A DNA stretch of 64,000 nt from Loktanella gaetbuli. Its GTDB lineage: Bacteria > Pseudomonadota > Alphaproteobacteria > Rhodobacterales > Rhodobacteraceae. Positions 7,852 to 17,288 of the stretch are shown piece by piece (the first letter of the stretch is position 1; the number at the start of each line of letters is the position of its first letter). Below the pieces are notes generated by a model that did no database searches, had not been told where the DNA came from, and saw nothing but the letters and a program-made list of their open reading frames with translations. Position numbers and translations under genes: made by a program. The DNA lies in contig NZ_JAJATZ010000002.1 of the NCBI RefSeq assembly GCF_020531945.1, positions 519,074 to 583,073 on the forward strand. Reading direction: 5' to 3'.

Positions 7852-9009
7852 TTATCCGCTGATCCGCCGTGACAGGGTGATATGTCCCAGCGCCAGCAAT
7901 CCCAGCAATCCGCCGGTCACCCCCAGCGCCATCAGTCCGCCCAGCGCGATGGCCCCCGACCCCACGGCCGATCCCAATGCCGCCCCGATGTAGATCGCCG
8001 CAGCATTGAGCGCGAGAAGAACCGGTGCCGCCTGAATTCGCAAAGCGATGATCCGCATCTGCTGTCCCGCCAGGAACGACCAGCCCGTTGCGGACCAGAC
8101 AGCGACCAGCAGCGCCAGCACAATCCCCGGCAGAGGCAGGAGCGAGAAAAGCGGCAGCAGGGCAATCTGCGCGATACACAGGATCGTCAGCGTCCGCGTC
8201 GGACCGATGCGGTCGGCCATCCAGCCGCCCATCAGGTTGCCCAACACAGCGCCCACACCAAACATCAGCAACAGCGCCGTGATCCCGTCACGCCCGTAAC
8301 CCATCCCGTTTTCCATCAGGGGGGCGAAATAGGTATAGACGACATAGACCGCCGCCAGAAAGGTCGCGGTAAACGTGACCGCCAGCATCATCGGTCCGTT
8401 GCGCAGGATCGCACCCAACTCGCGCAGCGAAACCGGCTGAAAATTCAATCCGCGCGGCACGATCCGCCACAGCAGCGGCAGCATCGCCAGCGCCAGCACC
8501 GCAACGATCAGCATCGCGGCGCGCCAGCCAAAGGTATAGGCGATGAAACTGCCGGCAGGCACGCCCAGCACCTGCGCCAAGGTCAGACCGAACACCACCC
8601 AGGCCAGGGTCTTGCCTTGGGTTTGCGGTGTGGACAGGCGTGCCGCGACCGATGCGCTGACGGGGGTGAACATGCCCGCGCCCGCCGCCGCAATGATGCG
8701 CGTGAGATGAAGTGTGAATTCGGTCGGCGCGACAGCCGACGCCACATGCGCCAGGGCAAAGATTGCCATTGCGATCGTCAGAATGCGCCTGCGCCCGATG
8801 CGCCCCGTGGCCGACACCAGCAAGGGCGAGAGCACGGCATAGGACAAGGCATAGGTGGTCATCAGCCAGCCGGTGCGACCCGGCGATATACCAAAGCTGT
8901 CGCCCACAGGGACCAGCATCCCGATCAGGACAAAAGCACCCATGCCGATGGCGAAATTTGCAACACTCAGGACACCGATCAGACGGCGGCCCGCGCCGGC
9001 CTCGGTCAC
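7852..9009 (-). CDS. MFS transporter (drug/arabinose efflux-like, DHA1 type)
   Basis: 385 residues with 12 predicted membrane segments. Typical MFS features are a motif-A-like loop between TM2 and TM3 (SATGRIGRRRIL), MTTYALSYAVLSPLL in TM2 and an equivalent loop WMADRIGPTRTL in the C-terminal half. It is most likely a proton-driven exporter of small molecules, with unknown substrate. I choose the GTG at 9009, which gives a GTGA overlap with the map stop. The longer frame from 9063 would extend 57 bases into map. Confidence 0.87.
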   Translation of the reverse strand: MTEAGAGRRLIGVLSVANFAIGMGAFVLIGMLVPVGDSFGISPGRTGWLMTTYALSYAVLSPLLVSATGRIGRRRILTIAMAIFALAHVASAVAPTEFTLHLTRIIAAAGAGMFTPVSASVAARLSTPQTQGKTLAWVVFGLTLAQVLGVPAGSFIAYTFGWRAAMLIVAVLALAMLPLLWRIVPRGLNFQPVSLRELGAILRNGPMMLAVTFTATFLAAVYVVYTYFAPLMENGMGYGRDGITALLLMFGVGAVLGNLMGGWMADRIGPTRTLTILCIAQIALLPLFSLLPLPGIVLALLVAVWSATGWSFLAGQQMRIIALRIQAAPVLLALNAAAIYIGAALGSAVGSGAIALGGLMALGVTGGLLGLLALGHITLSRRISG

Positions 9010-9833
9010 TCTGGCATCGTCGGGTGGAACCGTCCGGCAGGCGACAGCGTGAAAATCTCGCACCCCTGCGCGGTGATCCCGATGGAATGTTCGAACTGCG
9101 CCGACAGGGACTTGTCGCGCGTCACGGCCGTCCAGTCATCCGCGAGGATCTTGGTTTCCGGTCGGCCGAGGTTGATCATCGGCTCGATGGTGAAAAACAT
9201 GCCTTCTTCCAGCACGGCACCCGTTCCGGGACGACCGTAGTGCAGCACGTTGGGCGGCGCATGAAATACCCGGCCCAACCCGTGACCGCAAAAATCGCGC
9301 ACAACGGACATGCGCTGCTTTTCCGCATAGGTCTGGATGGCGTGGCCGATATCGCCAAATGTGTTGCCCGGCTTGGCTGCCTCGATCCCCAGCATCAGGC
9401 AATCGTGCGTCACCTGCACCAGACGTTCTGCCTTGCGGCTCATCTTGCCGGCCCAATACATGCGCGAACAGTCACCGAACCAACCGTCGACAATCACGGT
9501 CACATCAATGTTCAGGATATCGCCGTCCTTGAGCACCTTGTCACCGGGAATGCCGTGGCAGACCACGTGGTTCACGCTGATGCAGCTGGCGTGCTGATAG
9601 CCGCGATACCCGATGGTGGCAGAGGTCGCACCAGCAGCCGTGACCCAATCGGTGATCAGTTGGTCAATCACACCAGTTGTCTGACCGACGAACACATGTT
9701 CCGCGATATCGTCAAGGATCGTTGCAGCCAGCCGCCCGGCCTTTTCCATACCTGCGAAATCGGATGGTTCGTACAGACGGATACCGTCCTTTGTCACACT
9801 CTGCGAAGAGGTCGTCACGTCGTCACCTATCAT
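9006..9833 (-). CDS. map: Type I methionine aminopeptidase
   Basis: 275 residues. All five metal ligands of bacterial MetAP can be seen: two Asp in NIDVTVIVDGWFGDCSRMYW, His in HGLGRVFHAPP, Glu in EEGMFFTIEPM and Glu in FEHSIGIT. The substrate-site His is in NHVVCHGIPG. The enzyme removes the initiator Met from nascent proteins. The open frame extends far upstream through sfsA, but homology begins near MIGDDVTTSS, so the ATG at 9833 is used; it lies 26 bases after the sfsA stop. The downstream MFS gene overlaps by GTGA. Confidence 0.95.
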   Translation of the reverse strand: MIGDDVTTSSQSVTKDGIRLYEPSDFAGMEKAGRLAATILDDIAEHVFVGQTTGVIDQLITDWVTAAGATSATIGYRGYQHASCISVNHVVCHGIPGDKVLKDGDILNIDVTVIVDGWFGDCSRMYWAGKMSRKAERLVQVTHDCLMLGIEAAKPGNTFGDIGHAIQTYAEKQRMSVVRDFCGHGLGRVFHAPPNVLHYGRPGTGAVLEEGMFFTIEPMINLGRPETKILADDWTAVTRDKSLSAQFEHSIGITAQGCEIFTLSPAGRFHPTMPE

Positions 9834-9858
9834 TGCCTGCGATGCCACATAGGACGTT

Positions 9859-10572
9859 TTATCCCTGCATGCCACCCCGGCCCAGCGGCAGCACGCGGCC
9901 CAGCGCGATCCCGTCGCGGTCCATTGTCGCATCCATGACAATGACCTCGACCCCTGCGGCAACCGCCGCATCAAACGCCGCGCCATAGATCGGGTCGATA
10001 TCGCGGGCCACGTCAAAAGCGTCGCAGTCGGTGCGATTGACCAGAAAAAAGACCGCAGCTCGGTCACCCGCCGCGACCTGGTCCGCCAGATCCGCCATGT
10101 GCCGCGCACCGCGCGTCGTGGCCGTGTCCGGAAATTCGGCGAGGCCGGGCGTCCGGCAGATCGTGGCGCTCTTGACCTCCAGCCACAGGTCCGGGCCATC
10201 CCCCGTCAGCAGGAAATCAACACGTGAATTGGTCGCATATTTCACCTCAGACCTGATGTCGGTGTAGCCTGTCAGCCCCGGCACGCGGCTCGCGCGCAAC
10301 CCTTCGCCCACCACGCGATTGGCCTGCGCCGTATCCACGCAGACCAGCGCACCAGCATCATTGACCAGCCGCCATGCGTACTTCAGCTTGCGCTTGGGGT
10401 CGTCATTGGTTTCCAGCCAGACCTGCATGCCCGGTTCGGCCAGCCCCGTCATCTTGCCGGGGTTTGCGACATGCGCCGTCACCTCGGTTCCGTCATCCAG
10501 CGTGACATCCGCCAGAAAACGTTTGTAGCGGCGGATCAGCGTGGCGGGGATCAACGGTCTGGCAAAGTTCAT
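9859..10572 (-). CDS. sfsA: SfsA family DNA-binding/nuclease-like protein
   Basis: 237 residues, the usual length for SfsA. Recognisable blocks are LIPATLIRRYKRFLADVTL, HVANPGKMTGL, the central YTDIRSEVKYATNSRVDFLL and the conserved LWLEVKSATICR, with EVK forming part of the PD-(D/E)XK-like nuclease core. SfsA was first described as a sugar-fermentation stimulation protein in E. coli; its cellular role is still unclear. It lies upstream of map in the same direction and diverges from the CinA-like gene, with only 35 bases between the start codons. Confidence 0.94.
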   Translation of the reverse strand: MNFARPLIPATLIRRYKRFLADVTLDDGTEVTAHVANPGKMTGLAEPGMQVWLETNDDPKRKLKYAWRLVNDAGALVCVDTAQANRVVGEGLRASRVPGLTGYTDIRSEVKYATNSRVDFLLTGDGPDLWLEVKSATICRTPGLAEFPDTATTRGARHMADLADQVAAGDRAAVFFLVNRTDCDAFDVARDIDPIYGAAFDAAVAAGVEVIVMDATMDRDGIALGRVLPLGRGGMQG

Positions 10573-10607
10573 GTCGGCAGTTATACCGGGACAAAACGGA
10601 GTTTAGA

Positions 10608-11330
10608 ATGACCAATCCCACAGCTGCGATGCTTGTCATCGGTGATGAAATCCTGTCGGGCCGCACCCGCGACAGCAACATGAACCATCTGGCCAAGGTG
10701 CTGACAGACGCCGGGATCGACCTGTGCGAGGCCCGTGTCGTGAGTGACGACCAGCCCGCCATCGTCGCGGCGGTGCAGGCGCTGTCTGCGGCCTACGATC
10801 ACGTCTTTACGTCCGGCGGGATCGGGCCGACTCACGACGACATCACCGCCGATGCGGTGGCCGCAGCATTTGATGTGCCGATCGACGTGCGCGACGATGC
10901 CCGCGCATTGCTACAGGCGCATTATGATCGTGCCGGGACCACGCTGAACGATGCGCGCCTGCGCATGGCCCGTGTTCCCGACGGTGCCACCCTGATCGAC
11001 AACCCCGTCAGCACGGCACCGGGGTTCACCCTGGGCAACGTCAACGTGATGGCAGGCGTGCCGGCGGTGTTCGAGGCGATGGTCGCCAGCGTCGTGTCCA
11101 AACTGGCCCATGGTGCGCCCCTATTGTCACAAAGCTGGCGCGTCATGCGCGGCGAAGGCGATGTCGCGGCCCCGCTGGCACAGGTCGCACAGGATTTCCC
11201 GGAATTGTCACTGGGCAGCTATCCGTTCCAGAAAGACGGCGTCTATGGCACCAATCTGGTGGTGCGCGGTCGCGATGCATCACAGGTCGATGCGGCCATG
11301 GCGCAATTGCAGGCGCTGTTTCCCGTATGA
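10608..11330 (+). CDS. CinA N-terminal/MoaB-Mog domain protein
   Basis: 240 residues made up of a single molybdopterin-binding (MoaB/Mog-like) domain. AAMLVIGDEILSGRTRDSN at the N-terminus and FTSGGIGPTHDDITADAVA near residue 70 are the family motifs. It lacks the C-terminal nicotinamide-nucleotide amidase domain of full-length CinA, as is common for the short alphaproteobacterial form. The function of the short form is not established. It begins a plus-strand operon coupled by ATGA overlaps to the next three genes. Confidence 0.9.
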   Translation: MTNPTAAMLVIGDEILSGRTRDSNMNHLAKVLTDAGIDLCEARVVSDDQPAIVAAVQALSAAYDHVFTSGGIGPTHDDITADAVAAAFDVPIDVRDDARALLQAHYDRAGTTLNDARLRMARVPDGATLIDNPVSTAPGFTLGNVNVMAGVPAVFEAMVASVVSKLAHGAPLLSQSWRVMRGEGDVAAPLAQVAQDFPELSLGSYPFQKDGVYGTNLVVRGRDASQVDAAMAQLQALFPV

Positions 11331-12046
11331 TTGATTGGGGCGCGGTGATAGATGCGACCTGGCCCGCCGCCCGGACGCAGCAGGTTGGTCCTTGGAATAT
11401 CCGTCAGGGCAACGGCGGTGGCAACCGCGTGAGTGCTGCGACAGCCATCCGACCTGTCACCAGCGAGGACCTGCCACTGGCCGAAACCGCGATGCGCGAT
11501 CTGGACCAAGAGGTCGTTTTCAGCATCCGGCCCGGTGACGACAGCGCCGACGCCACGCTGGCGGACGCAGGCTATGCCATGCGCGATGAAACAATCATCT
11601 ACGCCTGCCCTGCCGCCGACCTTGCGACCCCGAAACCGCCCCCTGTCTGCGCCTTTACCGTCTGGCCACCGCTGGCGGTGCAATGCGATATCTGGGCCCA
11701 AGGCGGTGTCGGTCCTGCGCGCCTTGCGGTGATGGACCGGGTGATGGGGCCGAAAACGACGATTCTTGGCCGCATCGACGACCGCCCGGCTGCCACCTTG
11801 TTCGTGGCGATCCATGACGGTGTGGCCATGTTGCACGCGCTGGAGGTCAGCAAGTCCCACCGACGCAAGGGGTTGGCCGCGACCCTGACCCGTGCCGCCG
11901 CAATCTGGGGGCAGGCGCATGGCGCGCCAACCTTTGCGCTGCTCACCACGGTTGCGAACGCAGGCGCGAATGCGCTGTATCAGGGGTTGGGGATGACAGA
12001 GGTCGGGCGCTATCATTACCGGGCACAGCCAAAGGACAGATCATGA
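11327..12046 (+). CDS. GNAT family N-acetyltransferase
   Basis: 239 residues. The acetyl-CoA binding motif A is LEVSKSHRRKGLAATLTRAA (R-x-x-G-x-A type), followed by a GNAT-like C-terminus with ANAGANALYQGLGMTEVGRYHYR, where the Asn and Tyr of the motif B region can be seen. The first 120 residues are divergent and may bind the substrate, which is unknown. The gene overlaps both neighbours by ATGA. Confidence 0.85.
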   Translation: MIDWGAVIDATWPAARTQQVGPWNIRQGNGGGNRVSAATAIRPVTSEDLPLAETAMRDLDQEVVFSIRPGDDSADATLADAGYAMRDETIIYACPAADLATPKPPPVCAFTVWPPLAVQCDIWAQGGVGPARLAVMDRVMGPKTTILGRIDDRPAATLFVAIHDGVAMLHALEVSKSHRRKGLAATLTRAAAIWGQAHGAPTFALLTTVANAGANALYQGLGMTEVGRYHYRAQPKDRS

Positions 12047-12609
12047 CCAACCCGCCGACCGCCCTAGACCTGCCGATGATAGACCCGCTGCCCGATGCCA
12101 CGCAGGCCTATTTCGACATCTGCCAGGACAAACTGGGAATGGTGCCCAATGTCCTGCGGGCCTATGCCTTTGACATCGAAAAACTGAACGCCTTTACCGC
12201 CCTGTACAACGATCTGATGCTGGCGCAGTCCGACCTGACCAAGCTGGAACGCGAAATGATCGCGGTCGTCGTCAGTTCCGTGAACAAGTGTTACTATTGT
12301 CTGACGGCCCATGGTGCCGCCGTGCGGCAGTTGTCCGGCAACCCGGCCTTGGGCGAAATGATGGTCATGAACTGGCGTGCCGCTGATCTGGACACCCGCC
12401 AGACAGCCATGCTGCGGTTCGCCGAAAAGCTGACCGAGACGCCGTCCCGGATCGAGGAAACCGACCGGCAGGCCTTGCGCGACGCAGGGTTCAGCGACCG
12501 TGCCATCTGGGACATCGCCAGCGTGGCCGCGTTTTTCAACATGTCCAACCGCGTCGCGTCGGCCACCGAAATGGTGCCCAACCCCGAATATCACGCGCAG
12601 GCCAGATGA
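12043..12609 (+). CDS. AhpD-like peroxidase-related protein (carboxymuconolactone decarboxylase fold)
   Basis: 188 residues. The catalytic C-x-x-C-x-x-x-H signature is CYYCLTAH, at residues 83-90, inside an all-helical carboxymuconolactone-decarboxylase-like domain. Members of this peroxidase-related group are thought to act as thiol-dependent hydroperoxide reductases. Loading near PLPDATQAYFDICQDKLGMV at the N-terminus matches the family. The gene is ATGA-coupled upstream and downstream. Substrate and electron donor are not evident from context. Confidence 0.9.
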   Translation: MTNPPTALDLPMIDPLPDATQAYFDICQDKLGMVPNVLRAYAFDIEKLNAFTALYNDLMLAQSDLTKLEREMIAVVVSSVNKCYYCLTAHGAAVRQLSGNPALGEMMVMNWRAADLDTRQTAMLRFAEKLTETPSRIEETDRQALRDAGFSDRAIWDIASVAAFFNMSNRVASATEMVPNPEYHAQAR

Positions 12610-13517
12610 AGACGCTCACGCTCTGTCTTGGGCTGATCGCAGGCCCGCTGGCCGCGCAGGATCTGGCGCTGCCCGGCAACGCCTCTCTGACATACGATGC
12701 ACAAGATACCGACGTACGCTATCTGCTGCCGACGGGGCCTTGGGTGGATGGTGTCCTGCCCAGCCGCCCTGTCGAGGGGGCACAGCAGATCGAGGTCTGG
12801 CGGATCGACGCACCGGGACTCGATACCTTGCCGATCTTGCGCAGCCTGCGCGATCAATTGATCAACGCGGGTTTCGACGTGATCCATGAATGCGCCGATG
12901 CGGATTGCGGGGGCTTCGATTTCCGATTTGCGATCCCCGTGACGCCGCCGCCCCAGATGCAGGTCGATCTGGGGGCCTTTCGCCACTTGTCCGCTGTGAA
13001 CGGCGAGAGTGCCGTCAGCCTGCTGGTCAGTCACACGCCGCAGGCGGGATTTGTCCAGATCACCCGGATTGCACCCACATCGGATGACTTGCCGACCATC
13101 ACGACCGAGGCACCGACACTGCGCGCCACCGCCGTGAATGGCGATCTTGGTGAAAAACTGATGGTGCAGGGACGGGCTGTTCTAGACGGCGTCACATTCG
13201 CGACGGGGGCGACCGCCCTTGCAGGCGGTGACGCCACTGCACTGCGGGCGCTGGCCGACTTTATGGCAGACAACCCGAATCTGGCGATCAGTATCGTCGG
13301 CCATACCGACGCCGAAGGCGCGCTGGAAGGCAATATCGCGATTTCGCGCAGCCGTGCCGCCGCTGTCGTGGAACGGCTGGTCGCCGATTATGGCGTGCCG
13401 CGCGCCCAACTGACACCGGCTGGCATGGGCTACCTGTCACCGGTGGCCAGCAACCTGACAGACGACGGTCGCCGTGCGAACCGCCGTGTCGAGGCCGTGG
13501 TCACCGGAACCCGTTGA
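12606..13517 (+). CDS. OmpA family outer-membrane/periplasmic protein
   Basis: 303 residues. A short signal peptide (MKTLTLCLGLIAGPLAAQ) is followed by a region of about 160 residues without a recognised domain, and then a C-terminal OmpA peptidoglycan-binding domain. In that domain the motifs LAISIVGHTDAEGALEGN, SRSRAAAVVERLV and NRRVEAVV are visible. It probably anchors the envelope to peptidoglycan. The stop codon at 13515-13517 abuts the stop of the convergent LysR gene with no base in between. Confidence 0.9.
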   Translation: MKTLTLCLGLIAGPLAAQDLALPGNASLTYDAQDTDVRYLLPTGPWVDGVLPSRPVEGAQQIEVWRIDAPGLDTLPILRSLRDQLINAGFDVIHECADADCGGFDFRFAIPVTPPPQMQVDLGAFRHLSAVNGESAVSLLVSHTPQAGFVQITRIAPTSDDLPTITTEAPTLRATAVNGDLGEKLMVQGRAVLDGVTFATGATALAGGDATALRALADFMADNPNLAISIVGHTDAEGALEGNIAISRSRAAAVVERLVADYGVPRAQLTPAGMGYLSPVASNLTDDGRRANRRVEAVVTGTR

Positions 13518-14423
13518 TTACCAGGATTCAGGGCCTTTTTCCGCAAAGGCATTCACAAGAAAATCAATGAATGCACGCACCTTTGGCTGTGTGAAACGAC
13601 CGGGCGGATAGACCGCATAGATGCCTTGGGTTTCGACCGGCAGATCGGGGATCGCCTCTTCGACCAGACCTTTGCGCATGGCATCGGCATAGAGAAAGCT
13701 GGGCAGATAAGCGATGCCCAGACCGCCGACGCAGGCGTTCAGCAGCGACTGCCCGTCGTTCACGGTCAGCCAGCCCGCCGTCCGGACCTGCCGCTTTTCC
13801 CCCGATGGCGCTGTCAGTTTCCAGACTGCGGAATTGGCGGCATTGGAATAATGCAGCAACTTGTGTTCGTTCAGATCGTCGATCTTTTCGGGCCGACCGT
13901 ATTGTTCGAAATAGGCTGGCGAGGCGATCATCCGGCGGCTGGTTTCCGTCAGCTTGCGCGCGCGCAGGGTGCTGTCCTCCAGTTCACCGATGCGGATCGC
14001 CATGTCGAACCCTTCGGAAATCAGTTCGACGTAGCGGTTGTTCAACACCATGTTCACGGTGATATCGCTGAATTCGGACAGGAATTCACCCAATACCGGT
14101 GACAGGTGGTTCACCCCGAAATCAGTGGCGACCGAAATCCGCAGCAGGCCCGATGGGGCGGATTGCATGGATGTGACCAACGCGTCCGCCTCGCCTGCGT
14201 CATTCAACACCCGGCGGGCGCGGTCATAATAGGCCAGGCCGATTTCCGTCGGACTGACCCTGCGGGTCGTGCGATTCAAGAGCCGGGCCCCCAAACGCGC
14301 CTCGAGTGACGAGACGTGCTTTGACACGGCGGATTTAGAGATTCCCATCTTCTTGGCGGCGTCGGTAAAGCCGCCCTGATCCACGACCGTGGCAAAGGCT
14401 TCCATCTCTGTAAGGCGATCCAT
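13518..14423 (-). CDS. LysR family transcriptional regulator
   Basis: 301 residues with the LysR layout. The N-terminal winged helix-turn-helix covers about residues 1-60 (LTEMEAFATVVDQGGFTDAA, then SKSAVSKHVSSLEARLGARL and the NRTTRR wing), followed by a periplasmic-binding-like effector domain. It belongs to the subgroup that carries the SPTEIGLAYYDRARRVL linker. The start at 14423 places the HTH at the usual position; an upstream Met at 14438 is possible. No obvious target operon is adjacent. Confidence 0.92.
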   Translation of the reverse strand: MDRLTEMEAFATVVDQGGFTDAAKKMGISKSAVSKHVSSLEARLGARLLNRTTRRVSPTEIGLAYYDRARRVLNDAGEADALVTSMQSAPSGLLRISVATDFGVNHLSPVLGEFLSEFSDITVNMVLNNRYVELISEGFDMAIRIGELEDSTLRARKLTETSRRMIASPAYFEQYGRPEKIDDLNEHKLLHYSNAANSAVWKLTAPSGEKRQVRTAGWLTVNDGQSLLNACVGGLGIAYLPSFLYADAMRKGLVEEAIPDLPVETQGIYAVYPPGRFTQPKVRAFIDFLVNAFAEKGPESW

Positions 14424-14512
14424 GTCCGGTCCTAACACTGTTTACTGTTAGGCTGTTCATGCCCGCCAATTCGGGCGGGATTGGGTCACGCGCCTGACAA
14501 TACCGCGATTTA

Positions 14513-15190
14513 TCAGCGACTGGCCTCTAATTGGAAACGCCCCGCACGCGGGTCCGACATGGTAATGGCGCGGGCAATTTCCGCACCGATCAGCGCACTG
14601 CCCTGCGCGGATGGATGCACCAGATCACGCGCATACAGATCCAGATTTGCCGGGTCGATCGCATCCTTGGCATCGACGAAAACAATGCGCGGATCGCGCG
14701 CGGCCAAGGTCGCCAGTCGGGTCGACAGTTCGGTCAGCTCGTCTGCGCAATCAGCCAGCGGACCACCGGCGACGGAGGTGCCGTAATACCCCAGCACCAA
14801 GACGCGCGGCCCCCGATCTGCGATATCCCGCACAAAGCGTGGCATGGCCCCGGTCTGCCCGTCTGCGGAAATCAACGCATCCAACGTGAAATCGCAGCCA
14901 TCACAGCCGCAGTCGCGCGACAGGTCGTTGGCACCACCGTTCACGATGACCCAATCCCAATCGCCTGCGCGATACTGGGCCGGGATCGCGGTCAGAAAAC
15001 GCGCCCCCGGAACCGACCGGTTCGCGACCCCACGGTCCAGCGCGGCAGCCGCAACACGTGGAATGTCCTGCCCCGAAAGCCGGTTCCACGACAGCACTGA
15101 ATCGCCCACCGCCGTGATCGTGACAGGCCCCGTCTGCGGCGGCGCACAACCCGCCAACAGCGCGCATACGACGCTGGCGACTGCCCGCAT
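14513..15190 (-). CDS. SGNH/GDSL-type hydrolase lipoprotein
   Basis: About 225 residues. The N-terminus MRAVASVVCALLAGC ends in a lipobox (LLAGC), so it is probably a membrane-anchored lipoprotein. SGNH blocks are visible: VGDSVLSWN with the catalytic Ser (block I), NGGANDLSRDCG with the Asn (block III) and DLVHPSAQG with the Asp-His pair (block V). The substrate could be an ester or acyl group of the envelope; this is not determined. Start is either the GTG at 15193 or the ATG at 15190, both overlapping the fadH stop. Confidence 0.87.
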   Translation of the reverse strand: MRAVASVVCALLAGCAPPQTGPVTITAVGDSVLSWNRLSGQDIPRVAAAALDRGVANRSVPGARFLTAIPAQYRAGDWDWVIVNGGANDLSRDCGCDGCDFTLDALISADGQTGAMPRFVRDIADRGPRVLVLGYYGTSVAGGPLADCADELTELSTRLATLAARDPRIVFVDAKDAIDPANLDLYARDLVHPSAQGSALIGAEIARAITMSDPRAGRFQLEASR

Positions 15191-17214
15191 CACAGCGTTG
15201 CAGCCAGCCGGGTGCCCTGATCGATGGCCCGTTTGGCATCCAGTTCGGCCGCGACATCCGCCCCGCCGATCACGTGATGTGTCACGCCGCGCGCGGCCAG
15301 ATCAGCGGCCAGCGCGTTTTCGGGCACCTGACCGGCACAAAGCACGATGGTATCGGCGGGTATCACGCGCGGGTTTTCGCGGGCAGCACCTTCGCTGACG
15401 TGCAATCCTTCGGCGTCGATGCGTTCGTAATTCACGCCACCGACCATCTGCACCTGTTTCATCTGAAGCCCGGCCCGGTGAATCCAGCCTGTCGTCTTGC
15501 CCAGCCCCTTGCCCAGCTTTTGCGCCTTGCGCTGCAACAATGTGACCTGCCGCGCGGGCGCATGGGGCTGCGGTCCGGCAGGTGCCAGACCACCGCGATG
15601 ATCGCCGGGATCGGTGACGCCCCATTCCTTCATCCAGTCGGGCAGATCGGTTGTCGGGCTCTGATCCGTGACCAGCGTTTCGGCCACGTCGAACCCGATC
15701 CCGCCCGCGCCGATGATCGCGACGCGCTGGCCGACCTCGGCCTTGCCGCGCAGTACGTCGATATAGGACAGCACGTTCGGACCATCCTGGCCGGGAATCT
15801 GCGGATCGCGGGGGGCCACACCCGTCGCAACGATCACCGCATCATAGCCGGTGAGATCGTCGGCACCGACCCGCGCACCCAGTTTCAGGGTGATGCCCGC
15901 AGCCGCGACCGCGGCGCGATACCAATCGACGAGGCCCCAGAATTCTTCTTTGCCCGGCACCTGTTTGGCCATGTTGAGCTGGCCACCGATTTCATGCGCA
16001 TCATCAAAGATCGTGACAGCGTGGCCGCGTTCCGCCGCCGTCAACGCCGCCGACAGGCCCGCAGGACCAGCGCCGACCACGGCGATGGATTTCGTCTGCG
16101 CCGCCGGAGTGACCACCAGTTCGGTTTCATGGCAGGCCCGCGGGTTCACCAGACAGGACGACAGTTTCCCGCCAAAGGTGTGATCCAGGCAAGCCTGATT
16201 GCAGGCGATGCAGGGTGCGATCAGTTCGGCCTGCCCTGCCTGTGCCTTGGCCACGAAATCGGGATCGGCCAGAAACGGGCGCGCCATGCTGACCATGTCG
16301 GCGCAGCCTTCGGCCAGCACATCTTCGGCGACCTGTGGCGTGTTGATCCGGTTCGAGGTGATCAGCGGAATCCGCACCTGCCCCATCAGTTTTTTCGTCA
16401 CCCAGGCAAAGGCCCGGCGCGGGACCGACGTCGCAATCGTGGGAATCCGCGCTTCGTGCCAGCCGATACCGGTGTTGATGATCGACGCCCCCGCTGCCTC
16501 GATGGCCTGCGCCAGTTGCACGACCTCGGCGTAGGTGGACCCGTCGGGGACCAGATCAATCATCGACAACCGGTAGATCACGATGAAATCCGGGCCCACT
16601 GCCTCGCGCACGCGGCGCACGACCTCGACCGGCAGGCGCATCCGGTTCTCATACGACCCGCCCCAGCGGTCGGTGCGGTGGTTGGTGTGTTTCACCAGGA
16701 ACTGGTTGAGGAAATAACCCTCTGATCCCATCACCTCGACGCCGTCGTAACCGGCCTGTCTGGCGCGGCTGGCGGCCGTCACCATGTCGCCGATCTGCTT
16801 TTCGATGCCGGCCTCATCCAGTTCCGTAGGTACAAAAGGCGAGATCGGTGATTTGATGGCCGAAGGAGCCACGCAATCCTTGGAATAGGCATAGCGACCC
16901 GCGTGCAGGATCTGCATCGCGATCTTGCCACCCGCATCGTGGACCCGGTCGGTGACGATGCGGTGATTGGCGATGTCGGCATCACTGAACAGGCCGGCCG
17001 CCCCCGGAAACACGCCGCCTTCCTTGTTCGGGGCCATCCCGCCGGTCACCATCAGGCCGACGCCGCCACGCGCACGCGCCGCGTAAAATTCGGCGACGCG
17101 GTTCCAGTCACGGGTTTCTTCCAGCCCGGTGTGCATGGACCCCATCAACACGCGATTTTTCAGCGTCGTATGGCCCAGGTCGAGAGGCGACAAAAGGTTG
17201 GGATAAGTCGTCAT
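15190..17214 (-). CDS. fadH: NADPH-dependent 2,4-dienoyl-CoA reductase (FadH-type)
   Basis: 674 residues, the full length of FadH. Residues about 1-340 form an Old Yellow Enzyme-type TIM barrel with FMN. A [4Fe-4S] cluster motif of four Cys follows (CIACNQACLDHTFGGKLSSC, C-x2-C-x3-C-x11-C). The C-terminal half carries FAD (VVGAGPAGLSAALTAAERGH) and NADPH (AIIGAGGIGFDVAETLV) sites. The enzyme reduces 2,4-dienoyl-CoA during beta-oxidation of unsaturated fatty acids. Related oxidoreductases act on trimethylamine or on xenobiotics, but the large size and motif order best fit FadH. AGGA lies upstream of the start. Confidence 0.92.
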   Translation of the reverse strand: MTTYPNLLSPLDLGHTTLKNRVLMGSMHTGLEETRDWNRVAEFYAARARGGVGLMVTGGMAPNKEGGVFPGAAGLFSDADIANHRIVTDRVHDAGGKIAMQILHAGRYAYSKDCVAPSAIKSPISPFVPTELDEAGIEKQIGDMVTAASRARQAGYDGVEVMGSEGYFLNQFLVKHTNHRTDRWGGSYENRMRLPVEVVRRVREAVGPDFIVIYRLSMIDLVPDGSTYAEVVQLAQAIEAAGASIINTGIGWHEARIPTIATSVPRRAFAWVTKKLMGQVRIPLITSNRINTPQVAEDVLAEGCADMVSMARPFLADPDFVAKAQAGQAELIAPCIACNQACLDHTFGGKLSSCLVNPRACHETELVVTPAAQTKSIAVVGAGPAGLSAALTAAERGHAVTIFDDAHEIGGQLNMAKQVPGKEEFWGLVDWYRAAVAAAGITLKLGARVGADDLTGYDAVIVATGVAPRDPQIPGQDGPNVLSYIDVLRGKAEVGQRVAIIGAGGIGFDVAETLVTDQSPTTDLPDWMKEWGVTDPGDHRGGLAPAGPQPHAPARQVTLLQRKAQKLGKGLGKTTGWIHRAGLQMKQVQMVGGVNYERIDAEGLHVSEGAARENPRVIPADTIVLCAGQVPENALAADLAARGVTHHVIGGADVAAELDAKRAIDQGTRLAATL

Positions 17215-17288
17215 TGGCGGGTTCCTCCGGTTTGGAGCTACATTACCTGCCCGATGTTCTGCGTCACCCCCAACGCCGCGTCAGTACA

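Noticed and set aside
7882..9240. 452-codon open frame on the plus strand
   Set aside because: It is antisense to the MFS gene and the end of map and consists largely of Arg, Gln and His.
15274..16725. 483-codon open frame on the plus strand
   Set aside because: It is antisense to fadH, whose cofactor motifs are clear on the other strand.
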